Of a stretch of DNA of 63,928 nt, positions 1 to 8,011 are shown piece by piece. The stretch is from Sphingobium sp. Its GTDB lineage: Bacteria; Pseudomonadota; Alphaproteobacteria; Sphingomonadales; Sphingomonadaceae. The stretch lies in NCBI GenBank assembly GCA_020446425.1, contig JAGRES010000001.1, positions 1-63,928 of the forward strand, given 5' to 3'. How positions within the stretch are numbered: the stretch's first letter is position 1; each line of letters starts with the position of its first letter. A program made the translations under genes and the position numbers. The notes under the pieces were generated by a model. It worked only from the letters and a program-made list of their open reading frames with translations, had not been told where the DNA came from and did not search any database.

Positions 1-1511
1 ATGCAGGCGCGAAAGTTGTCCTGGTCGGCGATCCGCAACAGCTCCAGGCCATCGAAGCCGGAGCCGCCTTCCGCGCGATCCATGAACGGCACGGCGGCGT
101 CGAAATCAGCGAGGTCCGCCGCCAGCATGACGGCTGGCAGCAGGACGCAACGCGGCACCTTGCCACCGGGCGCACTGGTCTTGCCATTCAGGCCTATGAG
201 ACAAGCGGCATGGTGCATGTTGCCGAGACGCGGGAGGCAGCGCGTGGCGAGCTGATCGAGCGTTGGAATCGCGACCGGCAGGCCAGCCCCGACGATACGC
301 GGATCATCCTCACCCATACCAATGACGAGGTGCGCGAGATCAATGACGCTGCCCGCGAAAAGCTGCGCGCCAGTGGCGATCTGGGCATTGATGTGAGCAT
401 CCAGGCCGAGCGAGGCGAACGCCAGTTCGCCAGCGGCGACCGCATCATGTTCCTGCGCAATGAGCGGGGCCTGGGCGTCAAGAATGGCACGCTCGGCACC
501 GTCGAACAGGTGACGCCGCAGCGCATGGCTGTTCGAACCGACGATGACCGCAACGTCGCTTTCGACACCAAGGATTATGCGCACATCGATCATGGCTATG
601 CCGCCACGATCCACAAGGCGCAGGGCATGACTGTGGACCGCACCCATGTGCTGGCGACGCCGGGCATGGACAGCCACGGTGCCTATGTCGCGATGTCCCG
701 CCACCGTGATGGCGTGGATCTGCACTATGGGCGCGACGACTTCGCCGATCAGTCGAAACTGGTCCGCACTCTAAGCCGCGAGCGCGGCAAGGATATGGCC
801 AGCGACTACAAGCCAGAGCAGCGGTTCGCCGAGCGGCGCGGCATTACCTTCCGCGAACGTATCGTGGAAATGGCCCGTCAGTTGCCGGAACGCGCTAAGT
901 CGATCTTCGCCGGTTTCCGCCCGCAGGCCAACCGGCTCGAAGCGCTGCCGACCGATCAGGCTGGCCTTCCAAATCAGCGCCGGGCTGTCGAACGCTATGC
1001 CCGTGCCGCCGCAGACATCGGGCAGATGCGCGAACAGGGATTGCCGGTCCTGCCCCACCAGCGCGACGCGCTGGAGAAGGCCGGGAAGGCACTCGACGCG
1101 ATCCGGCCCCATGGTACAGCCGACCTTGCCAGCGCCTTGCAGCGCCACCCCTCGCTCGCCCGAGATGCCGCCGATGGTCGCAGTCAGGGAGCGATGCGGG
1201 CGATGCAGCTTGAAGCAGAAATCCGCGTCGATCCCGCGCAGCGCGCCGACCGCTTTGTCAGCGACTGGCAGCGGCTCGGACAGGCACGGCAAGCGATGCA
1301 GCGCGATGGCGACACCAAGGGCGCGCAGAGGCTCACCAACCGTATGACGGACATGGCGAAGGGGCTGGAGCGCGACGCGCAGGTCGAATCCCTGCTGCGC
1401 GGTCGCACCTGCGAGCTTGGCATCAAGACAGAACTCGGTCGCGATCTGGCCCGCGACCTTGCGGCTTCCATCTCGATGGAGCGGAGCCGGTCAATCGGCA
1501 TGGGCCTGTAG
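1..1511 (+). CDS. traA: Ti-type conjugative relaxase/helicase TraA, C-terminal part
   Basis: Partial gene, open at the left edge; the reading frame starts at base 3 and gives about 502 residues. Seen in the sequence: a helicase motif III-like VLVGDPQQLQAIEAG near the start, then ATIHKAQGMTVDRTHV and YVAMSRHRDGV (RecD-like motifs V and VI), followed by an Arg/Ala-rich tail. The family nicks oriT with an N-terminal MobA/TraA relaxase domain, absent from the visible part, and unwinds plasmid DNA with the RecD-like domain seen here during conjugative transfer. The next gene starts 11 bp downstream behind a GGAGAAG ribosome site, so the two are probably co-transcribed. An internal ATG at 210 is not the start, because the frame and the helicase motif continue upstream of it. 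Confidence 0.88.
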   Translation, partial: AGAKVVLVGDPQQLQAIEAGAAFRAIHERHGGVEISEVRRQHDGWQQDATRHLATGRTGLAIQAYETSGMVHVAETREAARGELIERWNRDRQASPDDTRIILTHTNDEVREINDAAREKLRASGDLGIDVSIQAERGERQFASGDRIMFLRNERGLGVKNGTLGTVEQVTPQRMAVRTDDDRNVAFDTKDYAHIDHGYAATIHKAQGMTVDRTHVLATPGMDSHGAYVAMSRHRDGVDLHYGRDDFADQSKLVRTLSRERGKDMASDYKPEQRFAERRGITFRERIVEMARQLPERAKSIFAGFRPQANRLEALPTDQAGLPNQRRAVERYARAAADIGQMREQGLPVLPHQRDALEKAGKALDAIRPHGTADLASALQRHPSLARDAADGRSQGAMRAMQLEAEIRVDPAQRADRFVSDWQRLGQARQAMQRDGDTKGAQRLTNRMTDMAKGLERDAQVESLLRGRTCELGIKTELGRDLARDLAASISMERSRSIGMGL

Positions 1512-1521
1512 GAGAAGCGTA

Positions 1522-2346
1522 ATGGATACCGATGATGATGACGTAGAATTGACCTTGGACCTTGAGCCGGAGCCGGACCCCGTTCCCGACGCGCCCGTTC
1601 CGGAGGCCGCAGGCGACCCCGCCGCCGAGGCGTTTGCCCGCCTTGAAGGTGAATTGGCTTTGATGCGCCGTGCGGTTCAGCACCTTGCCGCCGAGCGCGC
1701 CGACATTGTTATTCCCGACTACGGCGCGACTCTCACCGACATGGCCAAGCGAATGGGCGCGATCAGCGAGAGCCTGAAGGGCATGGCGCGCCATCCCGCA
1801 TTGCAGATGACCCCTGACAGCATTGGCAATCAGATCGCCGCCGCAGCCGAAGCCGCGCGACGCAGCGATCAGGACAGGATAAGCCAGGCTCGGAGCGACT
1901 TGAACTACGCCGCCCAGGAGATGCGCAGCGTCACCGCCCACGCACGCACCGCCGCCGAGCAGCGGCAGCAGCTCTACCAGGTGGCAGGCGGAGCCTTGCT
2001 TGCAGGCATCCTGCTTTGGTCCTTTCTTCCTGGCACCATTGCCCGTGTCATGCCGGAAAGCTGGCACTGGCCCGAGCGCATGGCAGCGCGGATGGTTGGC
2101 GCATCCTCCCGCTGGGACGCGGGTGCACAGCTGATGCAGAGCGACAGCCCCGAGGCATGGAATGCGCTGGTACGGGCCGCTGACATCCAGCGCGACAACC
2201 GCGATGCCATTGACGCTTGCCGGAAGACCGCTGCAACGTCGCAACAGCCAGTGCGATGCACCGTCAAGATTCGTCAAAGCAGTCAAGAAGGGGAAACAGC
2301 CGCAACGCAGGTGGAGGCCGCGACACGATCCCAGAAAGGGGCATAA
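1522..2346 (+). CDS. DUF6118 family membrane protein
   Basis: 274 residues. The start ATG lies 5 bases after GGAGAAG, directly behind the relaxase stop codon. The N-terminus is strongly acidic (runs of Asp/Glu/Pro, residues 1-35), followed by an Ala/Glu/Arg-rich helical region (about 40-150) and one hydrophobic segment (VAGGALLAGILLWSFLPG, about 155-175). The remaining 100 residues would lie on the other side of the membrane. It resembles DUF6118 proteins that accompany traA in sphingomonad conjugative plasmids. A role at the cell envelope during transfer is inferred from position only; no catalytic motif is visible. Confidence 0.7.
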   Translation: MDTDDDDVELTLDLEPEPDPVPDAPVPEAAGDPAAEAFARLEGELALMRRAVQHLAAERADIVIPDYGATLTDMAKRMGAISESLKGMARHPALQMTPDSIGNQIAAAAEAARRSDQDRISQARSDLNYAAQEMRSVTAHARTAAEQRQQLYQVAGGALLAGILLWSFLPGTIARVMPESWHWPERMAARMVGASSRWDAGAQLMQSDSPEAWNALVRAADIQRDNRDAIDACRKTAATSQQPVRCTVKIRQSSQEGETAATQVEAATRSQKGA

Positions 2347-2446
2347 CAGCCCATTCCGACCTGCACAAAATGTGGGAACGAATGTGGTTTCGATTTTCCG
2401 AAAAAGTCATTTTATCCTTTGAAAACAAAGCAATAAATGACTTGAA

Positions 2447-2523
2447 TGGTAGCGGAGGAGGGACTCGAACCCCCGACACGCGGATTATGATTCCGCTGCT
2501 CTAACCAGCTGAGCTACTCCGCC
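2447..2523 (-). tRNA. tRNA-Met (anticodon CAT)
   Basis: Read on the minus strand, this is a complete 77-nt cloverleaf. The acceptor arm GGCGGAG pairs with CTCCGCT (the first pair is a G-T wobble), the D arm contains AGCTCAGCTGGTTAGAG, the anticodon stem GCGGA/TCCGC encloses the loop ATCATAA with anticodon CAT, the T arm contains GGTTCGAGT, and CCA is encoded. It is called an elongator methionine tRNA from its resemblance to alphaproteobacterial elongator tRNA-Met; CAT can also belong to tRNA-Ile2 with lysidine, which cannot be excluded by eye. Its 3' end faces the conjugative genes on the left and is the likely integration site. Confidence 0.93.
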
Positions 2524-2746
2524 CCGTGCATGCAGCGGCCGAATTCCGGTCGCGCTACCGTCCAAACAAGGCTCCACACAGGCCACCGCCAATGTGGAAG
2601 GCGCGCTATACGAAGCAGTCTCGCCTTGGTCAACACACCAAATGCGACCCCATGCATTTCGGTCCGGTTTGGCTTTGCCATTGGCCATTAATGCAGTAAG
2701 GCTGCCCGCCCGGATAGAATTCAAAAGGTTGATTAGGGGGATCGGA

Positions 2747-3976
2747 ATGACTGCTTGGGACATACTCATTATTGGGGCAGGCCATGGCGGCGCGCAAGCA
2801 GCCGTCGCGCTGCGCCAAATGGGGTTTGAGGGCAGCATCGCCATGCTGGGCGACGAAAAACAGCTTCCCTATGAACGCCCGCCGCTGTCCAAGGAATATA
2901 TGGCCGGCGACAAGGAGTTTGAGCGTATCCTGATCCGCCCCGCCAAATTCTGGGAGGATCGCAACATCGACATGCTGCTCGGTAAACGGGTTCGCAGCGT
3001 CGATCCCGCCGCCAAGACAGTCCGCACCACAACGGACGAGGAAATCGGCTATGGCAAGCTGATCTGGGCCGCCGGCGGCAGCCCGCGCCCCCTCACCTGC
3101 CCCGGCGGTGACGCCAAGGGCGTCTATTCCGTGCGCAAGAAGGACGATATCGACTCCATATTGGCGCAGCTTACTGCGGTCGATCATGTCGCCGTGATCG
3201 GCGGCGGCTATATCGGCCTGGAAGCCGCGGCGGTGCTGACCAAGCTGGGCAAGAAAGTGACCCTGCTCGAAGCGCTGGACCGCGTGCTGGCGCGTGTGGC
3301 GGGCGAGGAACTGTCGCGCTTTTACGAGGCCGAGCACCGTGCGCATGGCGTCGATCTGCGCACCGGCGCGATGGTCGAGAGCATCGAGACCGAGAATGGC
3401 GCGGCCAAGGCGGTGATCCTGACCGACCAGACCCGCATCGCCGCCGAAATGGTGATCGTCGGCATCGGCATCATCCCCGAAACCGCCCCGCTGATCGCAG
3501 CAGGCGCGAGCGGCACCAACGGCGTCGATGTCGACGAATATTGCCGCACCAGCCTGGACGATATCTATGCCATCGGCGACTGCGCGGCCCATACCAATGT
3601 GCATGCGCGCGGCGACACGATCCGCCTGGAATCCGTGCAGAACGCCAATGATCAGGCCAAGACGGCGGTGCAGCACATCATGGGCGAGGCCAAGCCCTAT
3701 GACGCGCTGCCCTGGTTCTGGTCCAACCAGTATGACCTGAAGCTGCAGACCGTCGGCCTGTCCACCGGCCATGACCAGACCATCGTGCGCGGCGACCCGG
3801 CCAGCCGCAGCTTCTCCGTGCTGTACCTGCTCGACGGCAAGCTGATCGCAGTCGATGCGGTCAACGCAGTGAAGGATTATGTGCAGGCGAAGAACCATAT
3901 CCTCTCCGGCGCGAAGCTGGATCAGGCGCAGCTGGCCGATGCGGACAAGCCACTGAAGGAAGTGGAGCTGGCCTGA
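2747..3976 (+). CDS. FAD-dependent oxidoreductase, ferredoxin/rhodocoxin reductase type
   Basis: 409 residues. An FAD-binding motif IIGAGHGGAQAA lies at the N-terminus, a second dinucleotide fold VIGGGYIGLEAAAVL near residue 150, and the FAD-contacting YAIGDCA near 275, followed by a C-terminal reductase domain. The family passes electrons from NAD(P)H through FAD to a small [2Fe-2S] ferredoxin that serves a P450 or a ring-hydroxylating oxygenase. No such partner gene is nearby, so the substrate system is unknown. The start at 2747 was chosen because an AGGGGG ribosome site precedes it and the dinucleotide fold starts at once; the frame is open 51 codons further upstream, but without family character. 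Confidence 0.87.
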   Translation: MTAWDILIIGAGHGGAQAAVALRQMGFEGSIAMLGDEKQLPYERPPLSKEYMAGDKEFERILIRPAKFWEDRNIDMLLGKRVRSVDPAAKTVRTTTDEEIGYGKLIWAAGGSPRPLTCPGGDAKGVYSVRKKDDIDSILAQLTAVDHVAVIGGGYIGLEAAAVLTKLGKKVTLLEALDRVLARVAGEELSRFYEAEHRAHGVDLRTGAMVESIETENGAAKAVILTDQTRIAAEMVIVGIGIIPETAPLIAAGASGTNGVDVDEYCRTSLDDIYAIGDCAAHTNVHARGDTIRLESVQNANDQAKTAVQHIMGEAKPYDALPWFWSNQYDLKLQTVGLSTGHDQTIVRGDPASRSFSVLYLLDGKLIAVDAVNAVKDYVQAKNHILSGAKLDQAQLADADKPLKEVELA

Positions 3977-4099
3977 GGCTCATCTCATGCGGGCCTGCGA
4001 ATGCCGATTTCCTCTGCTCCGGTGCTCACGTACCTGATAGTACGCTGCGCTCCGGTGCTCGTAAATCAACATTCTCGGCTCCACCTGAACTGAGCCTCA
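3974..4099. repeat. Nested inverted repeat at the 3' end of the flavoprotein gene
   Basis: The outer arms TGAGGCTCA and TGAGCCTCA are perfect, and the left one includes the stop codon of the preceding gene. Inside are a second imperfect pair (GAATGCCGATTT at 3999 and AAATCAACATTC at 4063, 10 of 12 pairing), a direct duplication GCTCCGGTGCTC at 4016 and 4049, and a central small hairpin CGTAC/GTACG at 4029-4044. The whole 126 bp can fold into one long stem-loop. There is no T-run, so it is not a simple intrinsic terminator; it looks like a dispersed extragenic palindrome. Confidence 0.65.
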
Positions 4100-5342
4100 A
4101 CCGTCCATACGGATAGCGAAAGGTCACAAAAGTCACGCCGCGTTACAGGGCGCTCCCCCTTCCCTGCCCGCCCCGCTGGCGCGCAGCTTTCCAATGCCGG
4201 CAACATCAAAGAGCCAACCAGAGCGCAATGCCCAGGACCGGGCCAGCCATTCCCGCCGTCCGAAAATCCACATTTGTGCGCGGAATATGCGCCGCGCCGC
4301 CGTCAGGCCGGATCGCCTCGCCCGGTGCACATGGGAAACCCGGATTGCCGCTGGCTGACCGGTTAAGCCAACCGGCGGCGGGATGCGGCAAGGAGCTTCA
4401 CGCAAAAGCGGCAATATGGGGCCTTTGCGGGAGGGGATAGCAGAGGGGGCGGCACGTAGGACAGAGTGATGACAGGGTTGTCGTCGAGTTCGGAATAGCA
4501 GGTTCTGGGAGATCAAATTGAGATAGCTGCCTTCCTCAATTCATCCTGTCCTGGGCTGATGCCGCCAACATTGCGGAACATCGAGGAACTGCTGTTTGAA
4601 CGTGGTTACGACGTATGCCAGGAGATTGTGCCGCTAGTGACTCTGGTTGTAATCCGGCTTCCGTTAGCTCGTGGGGACAAAAAAGCCAGCGGAAGCCGGA
4701 CCCTAGAGGTTCCCTTCAGGGGAAGGTAAATCACCCCTAATGATAATAACGCTAAAGGAAAAATATTAACATTAAGATAAAATATCGTTATTTTTCAATA
4801 ATTTGATTCTCATTACAACATGCAGGTGTTTCCGCGCGTTCAGTCACCAAAAAATTGAAGCGCGCACATCTGACCGGACTTGGTCATTCGCTGAAGGAAA
4901 TCTCCCCCTGCGCAATAAAATAGTAAGAAGCCTTCAACAACGCCATCACAACTCTAGGGTCAGGCCCCTCGTAGACCGCCTCCGCGCCCCTGGGAAAGCC
5001 GTATAAGGCCGTGTTCATTGCCATCGTACGAAAACCCGTCGCCATCGCTGGCACTCATTGTTGAGCACAACAAAACTGCGTCACGTAAAGTGTGGTGGAA
5101 ATACAGTTGCTAGCTGGGCAAGCGGTACATTGTCGGGGCATCCCCCACCCTGATCGAACCTCATTACCAGAAAAAATATTCTGTTTAACAGTGCTCCGGG
5201 GCGAGCCGGTGACGTGACATATTCGTCCACCCTTTGACAGAGCGCTCACCCTCAAGAGCAGCGGTTTTAATGATTTGTAAAATGATTTCTGGCATTTAGA
5301 GGCTGGGGAAATATCACGAGCTGCGAGAACAAAGCGCGAGAT
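4100..5342. other. Gene-free stretch, partly AT-rich, before the GGDEF/EAL gene
   Basis: No convincing coding sequence is seen. Open frames here (around 4133-4516 on the minus strand, 4803-5006 on the plus strand, 5055-5255 on the minus strand) have compositions unlike real proteins and no family character. The stretch holds the IS6-like remnant at 4501-4625 and, behind it, a hairpin with 10-bp perfect arms (CCGGCTTCCG at 4654 and CGGAAGCCGG at 4690). From about 4740 to 4870 the DNA is far more A/T-rich than its surroundings. This suggests insertion and decay of foreign DNA. Promoter elements of the GGDEF/EAL gene should lie near 5250-5340, but I cannot name them. Confidence 0.6.
4501..4625 (+). 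mobile_element. Decayed IS6-like transposase remnant
   Basis: The frame through 4559 reads MPPTLRNIEELLFERGYDV, which resembles the N-terminal helix-turn-helix region of IS6/IS240-family transposases (pattern RNIEELLxERGxDV). It then runs out into unrelated sequence with no DDE domain. About 50 bases upstream, GGTTCTGGGAGATCAAATT resembles the GG(C/T)TCTG type of IS6 terminal repeat. Only the left tip of an element would remain. The match is short and by eye, so the family call is tentative. Confidence 0.4.
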
Positions 5343-6971
5343 ATGGCTGGAAAAAACAACACCTCAAATCTTTATTACGTCCAACGTGAACTGATAACCG
5401 GCAGCGTCGTCATCGCTGCCATTGTCATGTTCATATGGACCGGCGGCTCGGCCATGACGGCCGTTGTACGCTACCTGACCGGCGTCGGCCCCAATGTCGA
5501 GCAGATCCTGCTGACCACCCTTCTGCTCAATATTGCGCTCATCCTTTTCGGCTGGCGCCGCTATCGCGACCTGCAGATAGAGGTCCTCCTGCGGCGTGAG
5601 GCCGAAGAACGTGCCAACTCGCTCGCCGAAACTGATTCGCTCACCGGCTTCCTGAACCGCCGCTCGATGGCGGAACGTAGCGCCATGTTGCTCAAAAGCG
5701 CCAAAGCCACGAGCAAGTCGGTGGCGGTCTTCATGCTCGATCTCGATAACTTCAAGAAGATCAACGATATCCATGGCCATGCAGCGGGTGATACTGTTCT
5801 TGCGACCGTCGCAAGCCGGATCAAGGAGCTGATTCCGCCATCGGCTCTGGCCGCGCGTCAGGGTGGCGACGAATTCACCTGCGCTTTTGTTTTCGACCCG
5901 AATTCACCAGAAAACGTTGATCATCTGGCCGAGGAACTGGTGGCTTCAATCGCCAAGCCAATTATCGACAATGGCCTGCACCTTTCCGTCAGCGCATCCA
6001 TTGGCATTGACGCGTCATGTACCGATCGCGAAGCCCTGGACGCGTTGATGCAGCATGCAGATATCGCCATGTATTGCGCCAAGAAAAAGGGGCGTAACTG
6101 CTATATGTGGTTCGATGAGTTGATGGGGCGTGAACTTCATACCCGCAACATGCTGGAGGAAGGCATTCGCCGGGGTATTCCCAACGGCGAATTCGTTCCT
6201 TATTTCGAACCGCAGATAGACCTGTCAAACAATAGCCTGATCGGCTTCGAGGCTCTGGCACGCTGGAATCGGCCGACTCTTGGCGTGATGATGCCGGAAC
6301 GGTTCATACCGATTGCCGAAGAAAGCAACCTGATTACAGATTTGTCGCTGGCGATCATGCAACAGGCTTTTGTTGAGGCCCGGACCTGGAATTCGGCGCT
6401 CACTCTCTCAGTTAACATCTCACCTGCACAATTGATGGACTCTTGGCTGAGCCACAAGATCCAGAAATTGTTGATGGAAACCGGCTTTCCCGCCAACCGG
6501 CTGGAAGTTGAGATTACCGAGAGTGCGTTGTTCGAGAATATTGCTCTTGCTCAAGCGATTGTAGCATCACTCAAGAACCAGAATATTCGCGTTGCGCTCG
6601 ATGAATTTGGCAGCGGATACAGCTCACTTGCACATCTGCGGGCGCTCCCCTTTGACCGGATCAAGATCAGCCGCAGCTTCGTTTCGTCAGTCAACCAAAG
6701 TAACGAGAGCGCGTCGATTGTCGGAGCGATCATCCAGCTGGGTAAAAGCCTCAACCTACCGGTCACGGCAGAGGGTATTGAGGACAGCAAAACCGAGACG
6801 AAATTGCGCGAGATGGGCTGCTCCGCTGGTCAAGGCTGGCATTTCGGGAAACCGATGCCGGCAGACGAAACAGCCCGGATGCTTGCGGATAGAGGCCTCC
6901 TTGTCTCTGCCCCCATGCGAGACGAGGCCTCAGTGGAAGCGTATTCTGGGGGCTGTCGAGAGGCTGGTTGA
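5343..6971 (+). CDS. Membrane-anchored GGDEF-EAL cyclic-di-GMP protein
   Basis: 542 residues. Two hydrophobic segments (about 18-40 and 54-71) are followed by a short helical linker, a GGDEF domain with an intact GGDEF motif at 174-178, and an EAL domain with EAL at 303-305. The family makes c-di-GMP with GGDEF and breaks it with EAL, controlling motility and biofilm. No RxxD inhibitory site precedes GGDEF. In the EAL half the usual DDFGxGYS metal-site motif reads DEFGSGYS (residues 420-427) and KIDRSF reads KISRSF, so phosphodiesterase activity may be altered. The ribosome site is weak, but no better start is seen. It converges with mltG. Confidence 0.9.
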   Translation: MAGKNNTSNLYYVQRELITGSVVIAAIVMFIWTGGSAMTAVVRYLTGVGPNVEQILLTTLLLNIALILFGWRRYRDLQIEVLLRREAEERANSLAETDSLTGFLNRRSMAERSAMLLKSAKATSKSVAVFMLDLDNFKKINDIHGHAAGDTVLATVASRIKELIPPSALAARQGGDEFTCAFVFDPNSPENVDHLAEELVASIAKPIIDNGLHLSVSASIGIDASCTDREALDALMQHADIAMYCAKKKGRNCYMWFDELMGRELHTRNMLEEGIRRGIPNGEFVPYFEPQIDLSNNSLIGFEALARWNRPTLGVMMPERFIPIAEESNLITDLSLAIMQQAFVEARTWNSALTLSVNISPAQLMDSWLSHKIQKLLMETGFPANRLEVEITESALFENIALAQAIVASLKNQNIRVALDEFGSGYSSLAHLRALPFDRIKISRSFVSSVNQSNESASIVGAIIQLGKSLNLPVTAEGIEDSKTETKLREMGCSAGQGWHFGKPMPADETARMLADRGLLVSAPMRDEASVEAYSGGCREAG

Positions 6972-7017
6972 ATATGGGGCGAACCGATGAATAACCGCAA
7001 TGCCGCTCGAAGCCCTC

Positions 7018-7989
7018 TCACATCTCCCCCCGCGCCTTCCTGATCTCGAACCACTTCTTCACGTTCGCGTTGTGCTCTTCCAGTGTGTCAGCGAAGATAT
7101 GCCCGCCCTTTCCGTCCGCCACGAAATAGAGCGCGGAGGTATCAGCGGGGTTGAGCACGGCCTCTATGGATGACAGGCTGGGGTTGGCGATGGGGCCTTT
7201 GGGCAGACCCGCCATCGCATAGGTGTTGTAGTCATTCTTCGCCGCGATCTCTGACCGCTTGATGCGGCGGCCCAGCGGCTTGCCCTTCGTGATCGGGTAG
7301 ATGATCGTCGGGTCGGCCTGAAGCATCATGCCGATGCGCAACCGGTTGGAATAGACGCCCGCCACCGTGGGCCGCTCGGCGGAGATCGCGGTTTCCTTCT
7401 CGACGATGCTGGCGAGCGTGACGGCCTCTTCCTTGCTCTTCACCACCGTGCGCTGTGAACGGTTGGCCCAGGCTTCATCGAGCGCCTTCGTCATCGCCGC
7501 CTGCATGCGCGCCAGCACGTCGGCGCGCGGCTCGCCCTTGTCATAGGCATAGGTGTCGGGCAGCACGCTGCCCTCCGCTGGCACCTCGATTGTGCCTGTG
7601 AGCGGCTCGACCGCCATCAGGCGCTCATACACCAGTATCGACGGCATGCCCTCCGGCACGGTGACGAAGCGGTTGATGCCCACGCCCTCGGTAATGATGC
7701 TGAGGATTTCGCGGTTGCTCGCGCCCTTAGGGATCAGATATTCGCCCGCCTTGATAACGCCCCCGCCCCCCAACAGGCGCGCGCGGGCATAGAAGGTATC
7801 GGCGGAGGATATCAGCCCCTCCTCCTCCAGCAGCGACGCCGTGCTTTTAAGCGTCGCGCCGCCAGGCACGATGAAGGCCGTGTTCTCCTTCGCGGGGCCG
7901 GCGCCCGTCCATCCGTGCAGGAATACACCGCCCGCAATGGCGCCTCCGATCAGGAGCGCCGCCAGCAGGATCAGGATAAAACGGCGCAT
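7018..7989 (-). CDS. mltG: Endolytic murein transglycosylase MltG
   Basis: 323 residues: one N-terminal membrane anchor (about 5-25), a LysM-like segment, and the YceG domain with the catalytic glutamate in ASIVEKET and the conserved LQADPTIIY and YNTY..GLPKGPIANP blocks. MltG cleaves nascent glycan strands at the outer face of the inner membrane and so sets their length. It is the last gene of a run transcribed from fabD through fabF; fabF ends 22 bp upstream. The position next to fabF is common in Proteobacteria. Confidence 0.93.
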   Translation of the reverse strand: MRRFILILLAALLIGGAIAGGVFLHGWTGAGPAKENTAFIVPGGATLKSTASLLEEEGLISSADTFYARARLLGGGGVIKAGEYLIPKGASNREILSIITEGVGINRFVTVPEGMPSILVYERLMAVEPLTGTIEVPAEGSVLPDTYAYDKGEPRADVLARMQAAMTKALDEAWANRSQRTVVKSKEEAVTLASIVEKETAISAERPTVAGVYSNRLRIGMMLQADPTIIYPITKGKPLGRRIKRSEIAAKNDYNTYAMAGLPKGPIANPSLSSIEAVLNPADTSALYFVADGKGGHIFADTLEEHNANVKKWFEIRKARGEM

Positions 7990-8011
7990 CGCGAACGCCC
8001 TATTCTATGGT

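Larger units (their letters stand above)
1..2447. mobile_element. End of an integrated conjugative element abutting tRNA-Met
   Basis: A relaxase/helicase gene of the TraA type and a DUF6118 gene, both typical of conjugative plasmids and ICEs, run up to the 3' end of an intact tRNA-Met gene, after which chromosomal housekeeping genes begin. Elements that integrate by tyrosine recombinase commonly use the tRNA 3' end, regenerating the tRNA at one junction. The geometry fits: the CCA end of the tRNA faces the tra genes. No integrase and no second att copy are visible here; both would lie left of the window. The boundary is an inference. Confidence 0.45.

Noticed and set aside
2630-3898. 422-residue minus-strand frame
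   Set aside because: Antisense to the flavoprotein gene, with His/Gly/Asp-rich shadow composition.
4133-4516. 127-residue minus-strand frame
   Set aside because: Arg/Pro/Ala-rich with no domain, and it runs into the IS-like remnant. No ribosome site is seen.
4795-4820. Fur-box-like AT-rich motif (AATAATTTGATTCTCATTAC)
   Set aside because: Only a partial match to the 19-bp Fur consensus, and no iron-related gene follows.
4803-5255. Two short frames (67 aa plus strand, 66 aa minus strand) in the AT-rich gap
   Set aside because: Composition and lack of ribosome sites suggest chance open frames.
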